The notes: generated from the letters alone by a model not told the origin. A stretch of 23,177 nt of DNA from Chloroflexota bacterium (GCA_021786915.1 JAJYMP010000325.1:1-23177); one strand, 5' to 3'. Positions 7,522 to 15,376 are shown, counted from the stretch's first letter. A program made the numbers and translations.

Positions 7522-7538
7522 GAGGGGAGTCTCCCCTC
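7522..7538. promoter_or_regulatory. Perfect 17-bp palindrome, candidate operator
   Basis: GAGGGGAG (7522-7529), a single T, then CTCCCCTC (7531-7538) form a perfect dyad. It occupies the space between the -10 box at 7515-7520 and where a -35 would be, the classic position for a dimeric regulator. The binding protein is unknown. Confidence 0.5.
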
Positions 7539-7936
7539 GTCACTCGGTTGAAACCCTGCACGGGTGATGTCGGGGGATTCGAGCGATTCCTGCGCCGATC
7601 GACAACGAACATCGCGGCGCAAGCCGCCTCACTCGGGCCGGCTACCCAGGCCTAGCACCAAGGGCGACCAGAACCCCGGGCGGGCTTCCCGAGCGCCGGG
7701 CACACGATGGCGCGCTCTGCCAGCCTGACCTCGCCTGACCGTTCATCGACCCTCCGCGCCGGCCGACTCACCGTGGGGTCGTTTGCGGGTTCCTCGAGCG
7801 TGCGCCGAGTGCGAAACCCGGGTTCGGCGCCCGTCCGCGCTGATTGCGCCTGGAACTGACACATCTTTGGGTCGGGGGACCTGCGAGACGCGGGAGCGGC
7901 CGGCTGGGCGGAGGCCGAGCGCCGCCGCGTCCACGA
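7539..7936. other. Intergenic region without recognisable genes
   Basis: About 400 bp upstream of the receiver gene and downstream of the small PepSY-like gene. It is slightly less GC-rich than the genes around it. The short open frames on both strands lack conserved motifs and good starts. I looked for a tRNA around 7800-7860, where a T-arm-like stretch occurs, and could not complete a cloverleaf. Confidence 0.4.
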
Positions 7937-8287
7937 TCACGGGTAGGCAGACAGCTCCACGTGTCCGGTCGCCACCACGATCGAGACTCGGACCCCGCGG
8001 GGCGCCCCGCCGGTCTTGTCGGTGTACTCGACGAGCCAGTGCTCAACCCCGAAGTCCGTCGCCCTCGTCGTCGTGCGCGGCGAGCCCACGAACGACGGGT
8101 AGGCGAGGCGGACGATCGTGTCGGCCGAGCGCTCGGCGTCCTCCTGCGAGACCGGCGTGGCGGGGTGCATCGCGGCGTTGAGCTCGTCGGACGAGGTCGC
8201 GACCGGGGTGCCCAGGGCGAGCACGAGGGCGAAGCCGGCGACGAGCAGCGCGGCCCAGACGGCCGCGAGGAGCGGGAAGCGAGTCAT
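7937..8287 (-). CDS. Small membrane-anchored protein with PepSY-like C-terminus
   Basis: The 116-residue protein starts with a signal-anchor helix (about residues 5-27), then an extracytoplasmic part. The end, with HWLVEYTD, VRVSIVVATGHVELS, resembles the strand pattern of PepSY-type domains, where a W-x-V strand is followed by a V-x-V-x-x-x-T-G-x-V hairpin. The match is by eye only. PepSY domains often inhibit or chaperone secreted peptidases, which would fit the peptidase lipoprotein just upstream. The ATG at 8287 overlaps the peptidase stop (TGATG). A GTG at 8290 with a GTGA overlap is equally possible. It is the last gene of the PrsW operon. Confidence 0.65.
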   Translation of the reverse strand: MTRFPLLAAVWAALLVAGFALVLALGTPVATSSDELNAAMHPATPVSQEDAERSADTIVRLAYPSFVGSPRTTTRATDFGVEHWLVEYTDKTGGAPRGVRVSIVVATGHVELSAYP

Positions 8288-10023
8288 CACGGGCGCCCCA
8301 GGTAGACCATGTAGTGCAGGGTCTTGAGGTTGATCTTGGCAGCGTCGATGTCGCCCGCGGCCACCAGCACATCGATCGCCTGGGCCGTCCCCGCCTTGGC
8401 CGCCTGGAACGCGTCGATCGGGGTCATGCCGGACGCGATCGCCTTCCAGAACAGCAGCTCGAAGCCCGTGCGGCCGGTGGGCGTGTCACCCGGAGCCATC
8501 GGCACGCTGTAGGACAGGTGCGTGTCGGCCACGTATGCCCGCGTGCCCGAGCGCAGGTAGTGCAGCGCGAGGTTGTTGTCGGCGGTCTTGTGCTGGGGCG
8601 CCTGCACCGTGTCCAGGGTCCACGCCCCATAGCAGGCGCCGATCTGGACGACACCGTGGCTGGTCGGGTTGGAATCGGCTGTGACCGCGTCGATCTGCGA
8701 GCTGTCGGACACAGTCCACTCGGCGTCGAGCGGGCTGTTCTGGTCGCCCGGCTGCCACGCGACGGTGTTGGCGGCCCAGGCGTTGGTGGTCACGCCGATC
8801 CCGTGGAGCAGCACGTACAGGTAGCGGGCGTTGGCGGCGTTCTGGTTGCCGCCGAAGGAGGCGCCCTGCACCGGCGGCGAGTACTCGAGCTGCACCTCGG
8901 CCATCGAGCCGATCTGGTTGACGATCAGCCCGGCCTGCGACTTGCGCTCCTGGTTGATGAGCGCGAAGCCCGAGCCGTCGGGCGGCACGATGTCGGACAG
9001 CTGGGTGAGCAGCAGGCCCGCGTCGTCCGACGAGGGGATGCGGGCCACGGCCAGGTCCGGCGTGCCGTACCGGTCGCCGTCGAGGTCGGTGTACAGGTTG
9101 TCCGAGGGGACCCAGTCGGCCGGCAGCTCCCAGTCCTTGAGCGCCTCCGCCTCGGAGTCGGCCAGCGGGTTCGCGACGTGGATGTAGGGGACCGCGTCGT
9201 CGTTGCCGATGATCAGGAGGTACTTGTAGGTGCGGGCGCGGAGCAGGCGGTGCACTTCGGCGAGGGCGGCGTCGGGGGTTTCCCGGGTGACGCCGTCGGC
9301 CTCGAGGTCGTGCAGGTCGCCGACGCGCCCGGCGGCAGCGAGGACCTCGTCGGCCCGCTGGCCCAGCTTCTGGCGGAGGACCGACGCGCGGGTCACCACC
9401 AGCACGTCGGACGGGCTCGCGTACGGGATCGGGCCCGACTGCACGCCGCTGCCCACAACCGCGTCGAACTGGTCGCCGCCGCCCACCGTGAACGGCACCA
9501 CCTCGTCGGGGACGCCGTTGTAGTCGACTTCGACCGTGTAGGCACCGTCCGGGAAGCCGTCGCCAGCGTGGAACGGGTAGACGAAGCCCGCTCCGGCGTC
9601 GTGGGCGCCCGACGAGTTGACGACGGTGTGCGCGGTCTCGTAGACGAAGCGGTCGCCCTGGAACAGGCGGAGCTTGAGCTCGGTGCCCGCCGGGACGTAC
9701 TGCCAGCCGAGCAGCCCGTAGATGGTCTTGGTCCCGCTCTCGAACGCCGAGCCCTGGCCGAGGGGGTTGCCCGCGTTGTCGATGTCCGTGGCCAGCTGGA
9801 GGTGGTACAGGATCGAGGTTCCCACCGAGGGCGGGAGGGTCGGCGCGTCGACCGGGCGCGTCCTGCCCGGGGTGGGCCTGGCGCCGGCGAGGGTGGCCCG
9901 GGCGATGGCCGGCGTGCTCGTCGCGGCGCCCCTCGGCGAGGCGGAGGCGAGCTGGTTGGTCACGGCCGGCTCGCAGCCGACCAGGACCATCGCGACCAGC
10001 AGGGCTGTCAGGCGGCGGCTCAT
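8287..10023 (-). CDS. Lipoprotein with gingipain-like (C25, clan CD) peptidase domain
   Basis: The 578-residue precursor has a signal peptide ending in the lipobox LVGC, so Cys17 would be lipidated and the protein exposed outside the membrane. A Thr/Pro/Ala-rich linker (18-68) follows, then a probable beta-sandwich (about 85-181). From about 200 the sequence fits peptidase C25: YKYLLIIGNDDAVPY (267-280), PSDNLYTDLDGD (306-317) and DLAVARIP (323-330). The catalytic pair is probably H407 in YVLLHGIG and C464 in QIGACYGAW, the HG and AC motifs of clan CD. Such enzymes cut after Arg or Lys, or act as sortase-like maturases. Its ATG overlaps the PrsW stop (ATGA). A non-catalytic relative is possible, but both key residues are present. 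Confidence 0.78.
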   Translation of the reverse strand: MSRRLTALLVAMVLVGCEPAVTNQLASASPRGAATSTPAIARATLAGARPTPGRTRPVDAPTLPPSVGTSILYHLQLATDIDNAGNPLGQGSAFESGTKTIYGLLGWQYVPAGTELKLRLFQGDRFVYETAHTVVNSSGAHDAGAGFVYPFHAGDGFPDGAYTVEVDYNGVPDEVVPFTVGGGDQFDAVVGSGVQSGPIPYASPSDVLVVTRASVLRQKLGQRADEVLAAAGRVGDLHDLEADGVTRETPDAALAEVHRLLRARTYKYLLIIGNDDAVPYIHVANPLADSEAEALKDWELPADWVPSDNLYTDLDGDRYGTPDLAVARIPSSDDAGLLLTQLSDIVPPDGSGFALINQERKSQAGLIVNQIGSMAEVQLEYSPPVQGASFGGNQNAANARYLYVLLHGIGVTTNAWAANTVAWQPGDQNSPLDAEWTVSDSSQIDAVTADSNPTSHGVVQIGACYGAWTLDTVQAPQHKTADNNLALHYLRSGTRAYVADTHLSYSVPMAPGDTPTGRTGFELLFWKAIASGMTPIDAFQAAKAGTAQAIDVLVAAGDIDAAKINLKTLHYMVYLGRP

Positions 10024-11039
10024 CGCGTGGCCTCCCGGGAGGCGTCATCGAGCGAGCGGATGAGGTCGCGGAGGCGATCGCCGCGGGCGGGATCCGGACC
10101 GTGCGCCGCCCGTCGGCGGAGCTGCCACTTGTGAAACGCGAGCTCGCCCTCCGCGGCGTACCTGCGCCGCAGGCGGATCACGGCGCCGAGGCCGTCCCCG
10201 CGGAGCAGCGCGGCCTGCCGCCGGAGCCGCCCGGCGAACGACGTGACGGTCGCGTAGTCGTCGGACGACACCACGCCGTGGGCCACCTCGTCGTGGAGCT
10301 CGGCCCGCAGGATCCGCGCCTCGCGGCGCCACGAGAGCGCGACGATGACGACGATCGCGAGGATGCCCAGCCAGTTCACGGCGTCCGCGAGCAGCCTCGC
10401 CGCGGTGCCCGCGGCGGCATCGGGCTTGCCCAGGACCTGCGCCATGATCAGCGGCAGGGTGTCGTGGAACGCCTGGAGCCAGGCCGCCGTGCCGATGCCG
10501 AGGATGGTGGCGACGGCGCTCTGCCACGGGAGCAGGTCGCGGGCCCAGCCCAGCACCGCGCCGATGACCGCGCCGTAGAAGGCGTGGTTGAGCCCGGCGA
10601 CGAGCAGTTGCGCGATGGTGATCGTCGAGAGCTGGCTGGTGCCGCCGAGCGCGTAGAGGAAGGTCTCTGCGGCACCGAAGCCGGCCCCGATCGCGGCACC
10701 GTAGATCACGCCGTCGAGGACGTCGTCGAACTCCTCGCGAACGCTTCGGACGATTGCGACCAGGACGATGCCGACGGCGATCGATTCGACGACCCCGATG
10801 AGCGCATCCGGCGAACGCCCGGGCGCGAAGGCTGGCGGCAGGTCTCCGGGCCGGCCGAGGACGATCAGCGCGGCGAGGCTCGCGGTCGGGGCGACCAGTG
10901 CGCCCATGCCGAGGCAGGCGACCAGGATCCGCCAGGGCTCCTTCTCGTAGCGGTCGATCAGGTTGAGGACGAACAGGTAGATCAGGGACGGGACGAGCGC
11001 CAGCAACAGTGCGGCGAGGATCGTCATCGGATCGGGCAT
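10020..11039 (-). CDS. prsW: PrsW family intramembrane metalloprotease
   Basis: The 339-residue protein has about eight membrane segments in its first 235 residues and a cytosolic Arg-rich tail (about 236-339). PrsW motifs are visible: LIDRYEKEP (28-35) after the first helix, the E102-E103 pair in REEFDDVLDGVIYGA, E125 in GFGAAETFLY, H152 in LNHAFYGAVIG and H192 in AFHDTLP. In Bacillus PrsW cleaves the anti-sigma factor RsiW; here no anti-sigma gene is nearby, so the substrate is unknown. The ATG at 11039 is chosen because GGAG lies 7 nt upstream. The long tail is unusual for the family. It leads an operon with the clan CD lipoprotein and the small membrane protein. Confidence 0.87.
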   Translation of the reverse strand: MPDPMTILAALLLALVPSLIYLFVLNLIDRYEKEPWRILVACLGMGALVAPTASLAALIVLGRPGDLPPAFAPGRSPDALIGVVESIAVGIVLVAIVRSVREEFDDVLDGVIYGAAIGAGFGAAETFLYALGGTSQLSTITIAQLLVAGLNHAFYGAVIGAVLGWARDLLPWQSAVATILGIGTAAWLQAFHDTLPLIMAQVLGKPDAAAGTAARLLADAVNWLGILAIVVIVALSWRREARILRAELHDEVAHGVVSSDDYATVTSFAGRLRRQAALLRGDGLGAVIRLRRRYAAEGELAFHKWQLRRRAAHGPDPARGDRLRDLIRSLDDASREATR

Positions 11040-11072
11040 GGGCGGGCTCCGGATCGGGACGAATTCCCGGGA

Positions 11073-11078
11073 AGCGTA
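11073..11078 (-). promoter_or_regulatory. Putative -10 box of the PrsW operon
   Basis: TACGCT on the minus strand, about 34 nt before the ATG, leaves a short leader holding the GGAG ribosome-binding site. No clear -35 is seen. Confidence 0.35.
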
Positions 11079-11085
11079 CAGGGCC

Positions 11086-11127
11086 GGCCCCGTCCCCGGT
11101 GGGGCCAACCCGCACGGTGCGGCACCG
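11086..11127 (-). terminator. Two GC hairpins after the NarL-type regulator
   Basis: GGCCCC (11086-11091) pairs with GGGGCC (11101-11106) over a 9-nt loop. CGGTGC (11115-11120) and GCACCG (11122-11127) form a second compact dyad. Both lie between the regulator stop and the PrsW promoter, so they probably end the regulator transcript. There is no T tract. Confidence 0.4.
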
Positions 11128-11155
11128 GATCGTCAGGAGCTCGTCAGGCGGTCTG

Positions 11156-11839
11156 TCAGCCCTCCGAGTCAAGGTAGGCGAGGACGGCCAGCACCCGGCG
11201 GTGGTCGTTGCGCGAGTCCGGCAGGTCCAGCTTGCCGATGATGCTCGTGATGTGCTTCTCGGCAGCCCCCTCGGTGATCAAGAGGGCGCTGGCGATGCCC
11301 GCGTTGGTCCGGCCCTCGGCCATGAGCCCCAGCACCTCGCGCTCGCGCGGCGTCAGCGCCCCCAGCCGGTCGTCCACGCGTCGCCGGACCATCAACTGCG
11401 CCACGACCTCCGGGTCGAGCGCGGTGCCGCCGGCCGCGACGCGCCCGAGGGCGTCGAGGAAGTCGCGAACGTCGGCCACGCGGTCCTTGAGCAGGTAGCC
11501 CACGCCGCCGCCCCGGTCGGCGAGCAGCTCGGACGCGTACTGGCGCTCGACGTACTGGCTGAGGACCAGGATCGGTGTGCCGGGCACGCGGCGCCGGGCC
11601 TCGAGCGCGGCCCGCAGCCCCTCGTCGCGCTGCGTCGGCGGCATTCGGACGTCCACGACCGACACGTCCGGGCGGTGCTGCTCGCAGGCGGCCACGAACG
11701 AGGGGCCGTCGGCCACCTTGGCGACGACGATGCCGCCCCCGGCCTCGATCAGCTTGGCGACGCCCTCTCGCAGGAGCACCGAGTCCTCGGCGATGACCAC
11801 CCGCAGGCCGCTGACATCCATGGGGCGATGATGCCGCAT
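11156..11839 (-). CDS. NarL/FixJ-type response regulator (REC + LuxR HTH)
   Basis: The 227-residue transcription regulator has a receiver domain (about 12-130) with E18-D19, phospho-acceptor D63 (VVDVRMPP), S94 (LVLSQY) and K118 (YLLKDR). The LuxR-type helix-turn-helix (about 161-216) begins LTPREREVLGLMAEGRTNAGIA and has the recognition helix EGAAEKHITSIIGKLDL. This sub-type usually works with a kinase that carries the Sensor domain plus HisKA_3, as at 13853-15376, the likely partner. The ATG at 11839 has AGGG 9 nt upstream. An ATG at 11821 would give the more usual short N-terminus but has no ribosome-binding site. It is divergent from the TPM protein gene, 86 bp away. Confidence 0.9.
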   Translation of the reverse strand: MRHHRPMDVSGLRVVIAEDSVLLREGVAKLIEAGGGIVVAKVADGPSFVAACEQHRPDVSVVDVRMPPTQRDEGLRAALEARRRVPGTPILVLSQYVERQYASELLADRGGGVGYLLKDRVADVRDFLDALGRVAAGGTALDPEVVAQLMVRRRVDDRLGALTPREREVLGLMAEGRTNAGIASALLITEGAAEKHITSIIGKLDLPDSRNDHRRVLAVLAYLDSEG

Positions 11840-11925
11840 GCGCGTCGGCCCTGACAGGCGCTTGCCGAGGCGCGAAGATCTTCCCGCACCGGCGTGGCCG
11901 GCAGGGGAGAGGAGGATGCGCCGCG

Positions 11926-13575
11926 ATGCGACGAGAGCGAGACCGTGCTGGGCGGGTGCGCGGCCGCCGGCCCGGCGTCGTCAGCCTTCCGCTCGCCCTC
12001 CTGCTGGCCCTCGCGTCCGCGTGTCTGCTCGCGCCCATCGTGCTCGGGTTCACGCTGCCGCCCAGCCAGCCCGGCCGGTCGGTCTACGACTTCGCCGGCA
12101 TCTGGAGCGCCGACACGATCGCGTCGGCCCAGCAGACGGCCGACCGCCTCCGCGCCCAGACGGGCGTCGAGATGGCGATCGTGTCGATCCCGACCGGCGA
12201 TTCGTCGGTGGACACCTCGACGGCCGAGGCGGACGCGAAGCGGATCATGGACACCTGGGGGGTGGGCCAGGCCGGCGTGAACAACGGGATCGTCGTGCTG
12301 TTCGACCTCGACACCTCGCTCGAGCACGGCCAGATCTACGTCTACGGCGGCTCCGGGATCGTCAGCACCTACCTGTCGGCCGTCGCCGCCCAGAGCGTGG
12401 CCAACGACATGGTCGCGAAGGCGCAGGAGGGCGACCTCGACGGCGCGCTGTCGGCTGGGATGAGCGAGATCGCCGACGCCGTGGACCACCCCGGCACGCG
12501 GCTCGAGTCGATCCCGCCCGTGATGCTGCCGATCCTGCTGTTCGTGGTCCTCGACGTCGCGATCCTCGCGTTCATGATCGCGATGTGGTGGCGCGACGGC
12601 CGCGACCCGCCGATCCCGCTCATCGACGACTCGGTGCTGCTGCCCGCGCCGCCTCCCGGGCTGACCCCCTCGATGGCCGCCCTGCTCCACGACGCCGTCC
12701 CAGGCAAGAACGCCCCCGCCGCCGCGCTCGTCGATCTCGCCTCGCGCAACCTGATCGCGATGCGCGAGGGGTCGCCCGTCCTGGGCATCGGGCGCAAGCC
12801 CATCGACTTCATCGTGTCCGACCCCGGCGATCCCCGGGTCGCCCACGCCGAGACGCTGGTGGGCGAGCCCGAGCGCGTGATCCTGCGCGAGCTCCGCTCC
12901 ATCGCCCAGAACCGGGTGGTGGAGCACACGCGTCTCGCGCGCGCGCCCCAGATGCAAACCCACTTCGCGGCCGCCTTGGGCAGGGCGGCCGCGGCGACCC
13001 CCTGGTTCCACAGCGACCCGAACAGCAGCATCAACCGCATGACCGGGGTCCCGTTCATCTCATTCCTGCCGATGTTCGGGGCGCTCTGGCTGGTGAACGG
13101 TGCGCCGGACGGCAGCCCGGCCCTCATCGTCGTCCTCGCGACGTTCGCCACCCTCGGCATCGGCCTGCTCCTCGCCCGATCGATGGCGTCGCGCACCAGG
13201 GACGGCTCATGGGTGCTGGGCATGGCGCTGGCGTACCGCAACACCCTGCGCCACGAGATCGGCCAGGCCCCGGGCGTGGTCGCAGCCCAGGAGCACGCCA
13301 AGCTCAAGATGCCGTGGCTCGAGACGCCGGACGCGCTCATCGTGTGGGCGATCGCGCTCGGCCTGGCCGATGAGGTCGGCGATCTGATCGGACGGAGCAT
13401 GAACGACCCGGCCAGCGCCCAGTGGCACCCGGTCTGGTACACGGGGTCGGCGGCGTCGTTCGCGTCGTTCGGCTCGTCCATCTCGTCGATCACGACCACC
13501 GCCGCCTCGTCGTCCGGTGGCGGGTACGGCGGCGGCAGCTCGGGTGGCGGTGGCGGGGGCGGGGGCGGCTTCTAG
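11926..13575 (+). CDS. TPM-domain plus DUF2207-like membrane protein, glycine-rich tail
   Basis: The 549-residue envelope protein starts with a signal or anchor helix (about 18-42). A TPM domain (YgcG/TLP18.3 type, about 52-185) follows: SVYDFAGIWS, TGVEMAIVSI, WGVGQAGVNNGIVVLFDLD and the YVYGGSGIV turn. A membrane helix (about 196-221) leads to a cytosolic part like the end of DUF2207, with PPPGLTPSMAALLHD and AALVDLASRNLI. Two more helices lie near 380-420, and the end is almost all Gly and Ser. TPM proteins act at the envelope; phosphatase activity is reported for some plant relatives, and bacterial roles are unclear. LemA, a common partner, is absent here. A GAGG site lies 11 nt upstream and a strong hairpin follows. 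Confidence 0.82.
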   Translation: MRRERDRAGRVRGRRPGVVSLPLALLLALASACLLAPIVLGFTLPPSQPGRSVYDFAGIWSADTIASAQQTADRLRAQTGVEMAIVSIPTGDSSVDTSTAEADAKRIMDTWGVGQAGVNNGIVVLFDLDTSLEHGQIYVYGGSGIVSTYLSAVAAQSVANDMVAKAQEGDLDGALSAGMSEIADAVDHPGTRLESIPPVMLPILLFVVLDVAILAFMIAMWWRDGRDPPIPLIDDSVLLPAPPPGLTPSMAALLHDAVPGKNAPAAALVDLASRNLIAMREGSPVLGIGRKPIDFIVSDPGDPRVAHAETLVGEPERVILRELRSIAQNRVVEHTRLARAPQMQTHFAAALGRAAAATPWFHSDPNSSINRMTGVPFISFLPMFGALWLVNGAPDGSPALIVVLATFATLGIGLLLARSMASRTRDGSWVLGMALAYRNTLRHEIGQAPGVVAAQEHAKLKMPWLETPDALIVWAIALGLADEVGDLIGRSMNDPASAQWHPVWYTGSAASFASFGSSISSITTTAASSSGGGYGGGSSGGGGGGGGGF

Positions 13576-13629
13576 CACGGCGAGGCGGTCTCGCGCGTCG
13601 CGCCAGGCGCTCCACCAGCAGCAGGGCCG

Positions 13630-13651
13630 GGGGTGGGGATCGCCCCACCCC
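13630..13651 (+). terminator. Strong hairpin after the TPM gene
   Basis: GGGGTGGGG (13630-13638) and CCCCACCCC (13643-13651) form a perfect 9-bp stem with the tetraloop ATCG, 54 nt after the stop. It is the most stable hairpin in the window. No T run follows, so it could be a U-independent terminator. Confidence 0.5.
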
Positions 13652-13707
13652 GAACACGCCCGCTGGCTGGCTGGGATCGGCAGGGTCGGAGCGGCATCCT
13701 TCGAGGC

Positions 13708-13725
13708 GTGACCGGCGCCCGTCAC
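13708..13725. repeat. Inverted repeat upstream of kinase gene
   Basis: GTGAC (13708-13712) and GTCAC (13721-13725) are perfect arms around an inner GGCGCC palindrome. It lies about 130 bp before the kinase start. A regulator site is possible. Confidence 0.3.
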
Positions 13726-13802
13726 ACGCGCTGGCGTCCCAGGAAGGATGGCGAGGCGATGGATGCACCCCGGGTGGGCTCAGGCGCAAGGGGCTCCGCA
13801 CG

Positions 13803-13831
13803 GTGTCGCCGTCGCCCGCGACGGCGAGCAC
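13803..13831. promoter_or_regulatory. Long dyad overlapping the kinase promoter
   Basis: TCGCCGTCG (13806-13814) and CGACGGCGA (13819-13827) are perfect 9-bp arms around CCCG. Outer GTG (13803-13805) and CAC (13829-13831) extend the stem past one bulged base. It covers the expected -35 position for the -10 box at 13840, so it may be an operator. Confidence 0.4.
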
Positions 13832-13839
13832 CGGGGTGG

Positions 13840-13845
13840 TAGGGT
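13840..13845 (+). promoter_or_regulatory. Putative -10 box of the sensor kinase (leaderless)
   Basis: TAGGGT lies 7 nt before the ATG at 13853. Its AGGG could also act as a weak ribosome-binding site, so the leaderless reading is not the only one. Confidence 0.4.
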
Positions 13846-13852
13846 CGAGCCG

Positions 13853-15376
13853 ATGAGCATGCCCCCGAGCACCGGACCGGCGGCCGCGCCCAGGCGCCGA
13901 CGCGGCCTGCTCGCCGAGTTCCTCCTGTCGCCGGTCAACCCGGCGTCGTGGAAGGCGCTCGGCGCGATCCTGCTCGGCTTCTTCGTGTCGATCCTCGCGT
14001 TCGGCGTCGTCACGACGCTGCTCTCCACCGGCGCCAGCCTGCTGATCGTCATGGTCGGCGTCCCGATCATCGGGCTCGCGATCGAGGCCGCGAAGCTGTT
14101 CGCGGGGGTCGAACGCTGGAGGATGGGGCTCGTGGCCGACGGCCCGCTGATCCCGCGCCCCTACCGGCCGCTGTTCCCGATCCCCACTGCGCCAGTCGAG
14201 GCGCGGATCCGCGCCTGGGCCGAGGCCGAGTTCCTCGACGCGTCGCGCTGGTTCGACGTCGTCTACGTCGCGATCGCGCTGCCGCTGGCCATCCTCGAGT
14301 TCGTCGTGGCGGTGATCCTGTGGGCGGTCGCGGTCTCGTTCACGCTCATCCCCGTCGGGGCGCTCGCCGCACGCCTCGCCGGCGCGAGCCTCAATCCCCC
14401 GGGGGCGCCCAATCTGGGCGTCGTCTTCTGGGTCCTCTTCGTCGTCGGCCTGGTCATGCTCCCCGTCGCTGCCTCGGCGACCCGCGGCATGGCCGTCCTC
14501 CACCGCTACGTCGTGGAGGGCCTGCTGTGCATCAGCCCGTCGGAAGCCCTGCGGCGCGAGAACGACCGGCTCCGCCAGAGCCGTTCGGCGGCCGTCGAGC
14601 TCGAGGCGAGCGAGCTGCGCCGCATCGAGCGCGACCTCCACGACGGGGCGCAGCAGCGGCTGGTCATGCTCGCGATCGACCTGTCGCTGGCCGAGGACAA
14701 GGTCGAGGGCGATCCGGAAGGGGCGAAGTCGCTGATCGCCGGCGCGCGCGACCAGGCGCGCCAGGCCCTCGCCGAGATCCGCGAGGTGGTCCGCGGCACC
14801 GCCCCCGCGATCCTGCTCGACCGCGGTCTGGTGGCTGCGCTGGGCGCCGTCGCCGGGCGCAGCGCCGTCCCGACGTTCATCGACAGCGACCTCGCGGCCG
14901 GAGACCGCCTCCCGCACTCGGTCGAGCGCGCGGCCTATTACGTCGTGAGCGAGGCGCTGGCGAACGTGGGCAAGCATGCCGGCGCCACGCGAATCGAGGT
15001 CACGCTTCGCCGCGAGCCGTGGCGCCTGGGCGTCTGGGTCCGCGACGATGGGCGCGGCGGGGCGACCATCGCCAGCGGCGGCGGGCTCGCGGGCCTGCGC
15101 GATCGCGTGGCGGCGCTCGACGGGAAGCTGCTCCTCCACAGTCCCAAGGGCGGCCCGACGGTCCTCCATGTCGAGTTCCCCATGGCGCCGCCGGCGCCCC
15201 CGCAGACCGCGTGGGGCTGGCCCGGGTACCCGCCCGCCGCCCAGACGGCCTATCGGCCAGACGCCTCGTCCGGGTACCAGCCGCCCGCGTCGTCGGGATA
15301 CCCGCCCGCCCTGCCCTCCGCGCTCACGTCGGCGCCGCTGCCCCCGCCCGTGCCGCGGGACCGCCGCGCGCCCTGA
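13853..15376 (+). CDS. Sensor histidine kinase (Sensor domain + HisKA_3 + HATPase)
   Basis: The kinase has about 507 residues. The N-terminal half (about 33-225) is a membrane Sensor-type domain with four helices in two pairs, near 35-80 and 135-205. A coiled coil (about 228-256) leads to HisKA_3 with RIERDLHDGAQQR; the phospho-accepting His is near 262. The ATPase part has the N box EALANVGKHAGA (about 367-378), the G1 box VRDDGRGG and the G2 box GGGLAGLRDRV. A Pro/Tyr/Ser-rich tail (about 445-507) follows, in which ASSGY-type units recur. It should phosphorylate a NarL-type regulator, most likely the one at 11156-11839. The start is supported by the box at 13840; a second ATG lies at 13859. 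Confidence 0.9.
   Translation: MSMPPSTGPAAAPRRRRGLLAEFLLSPVNPASWKALGAILLGFFVSILAFGVVTTLLSTGASLLIVMVGVPIIGLAIEAAKLFAGVERWRMGLVADGPLIPRPYRPLFPIPTAPVEARIRAWAEAEFLDASRWFDVVYVAIALPLAILEFVVAVILWAVAVSFTLIPVGALAARLAGASLNPPGAPNLGVVFWVLFVVGLVMLPVAASATRGMAVLHRYVVEGLLCISPSEALRRENDRLRQSRSAAVELEASELRRIERDLHDGAQQRLVMLAIDLSLAEDKVEGDPEGAKSLIAGARDQARQALAEIREVVRGTAPAILLDRGLVAALGAVAGRSAVPTFIDSDLAAGDRLPHSVERAAYYVVSEALANVGKHAGATRIEVTLRREPWRLGVWVRDDGRGGATIASGGGLAGLRDRVAALDGKLLLHSPKGGPTVLHVEFPMAPPAPPQTAWGWPGYPPAAQTAYRPDASSGYQPPASSGYPPALPSALTSAPLPPPVPRDRRAP

Noticed and set aside
7790..7860. Possible tRNA, from a T-arm-like CCGGG-TTCGGCG-CCCGT stretch
   Set aside because: One stem pair fails, the invariant A of the T loop is missing, and no acceptor, D or anticodon arms can be fitted around it.
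8314..10134. Long plus-strand open frame opposite the clan CD lipoprotein gene
   Set aside because: The minus-strand reading has a signal peptide, lipobox and peptidase motifs, while the plus-strand product is a low-complexity Val/Gly/Arg/Asp series typical of an antisense shadow.
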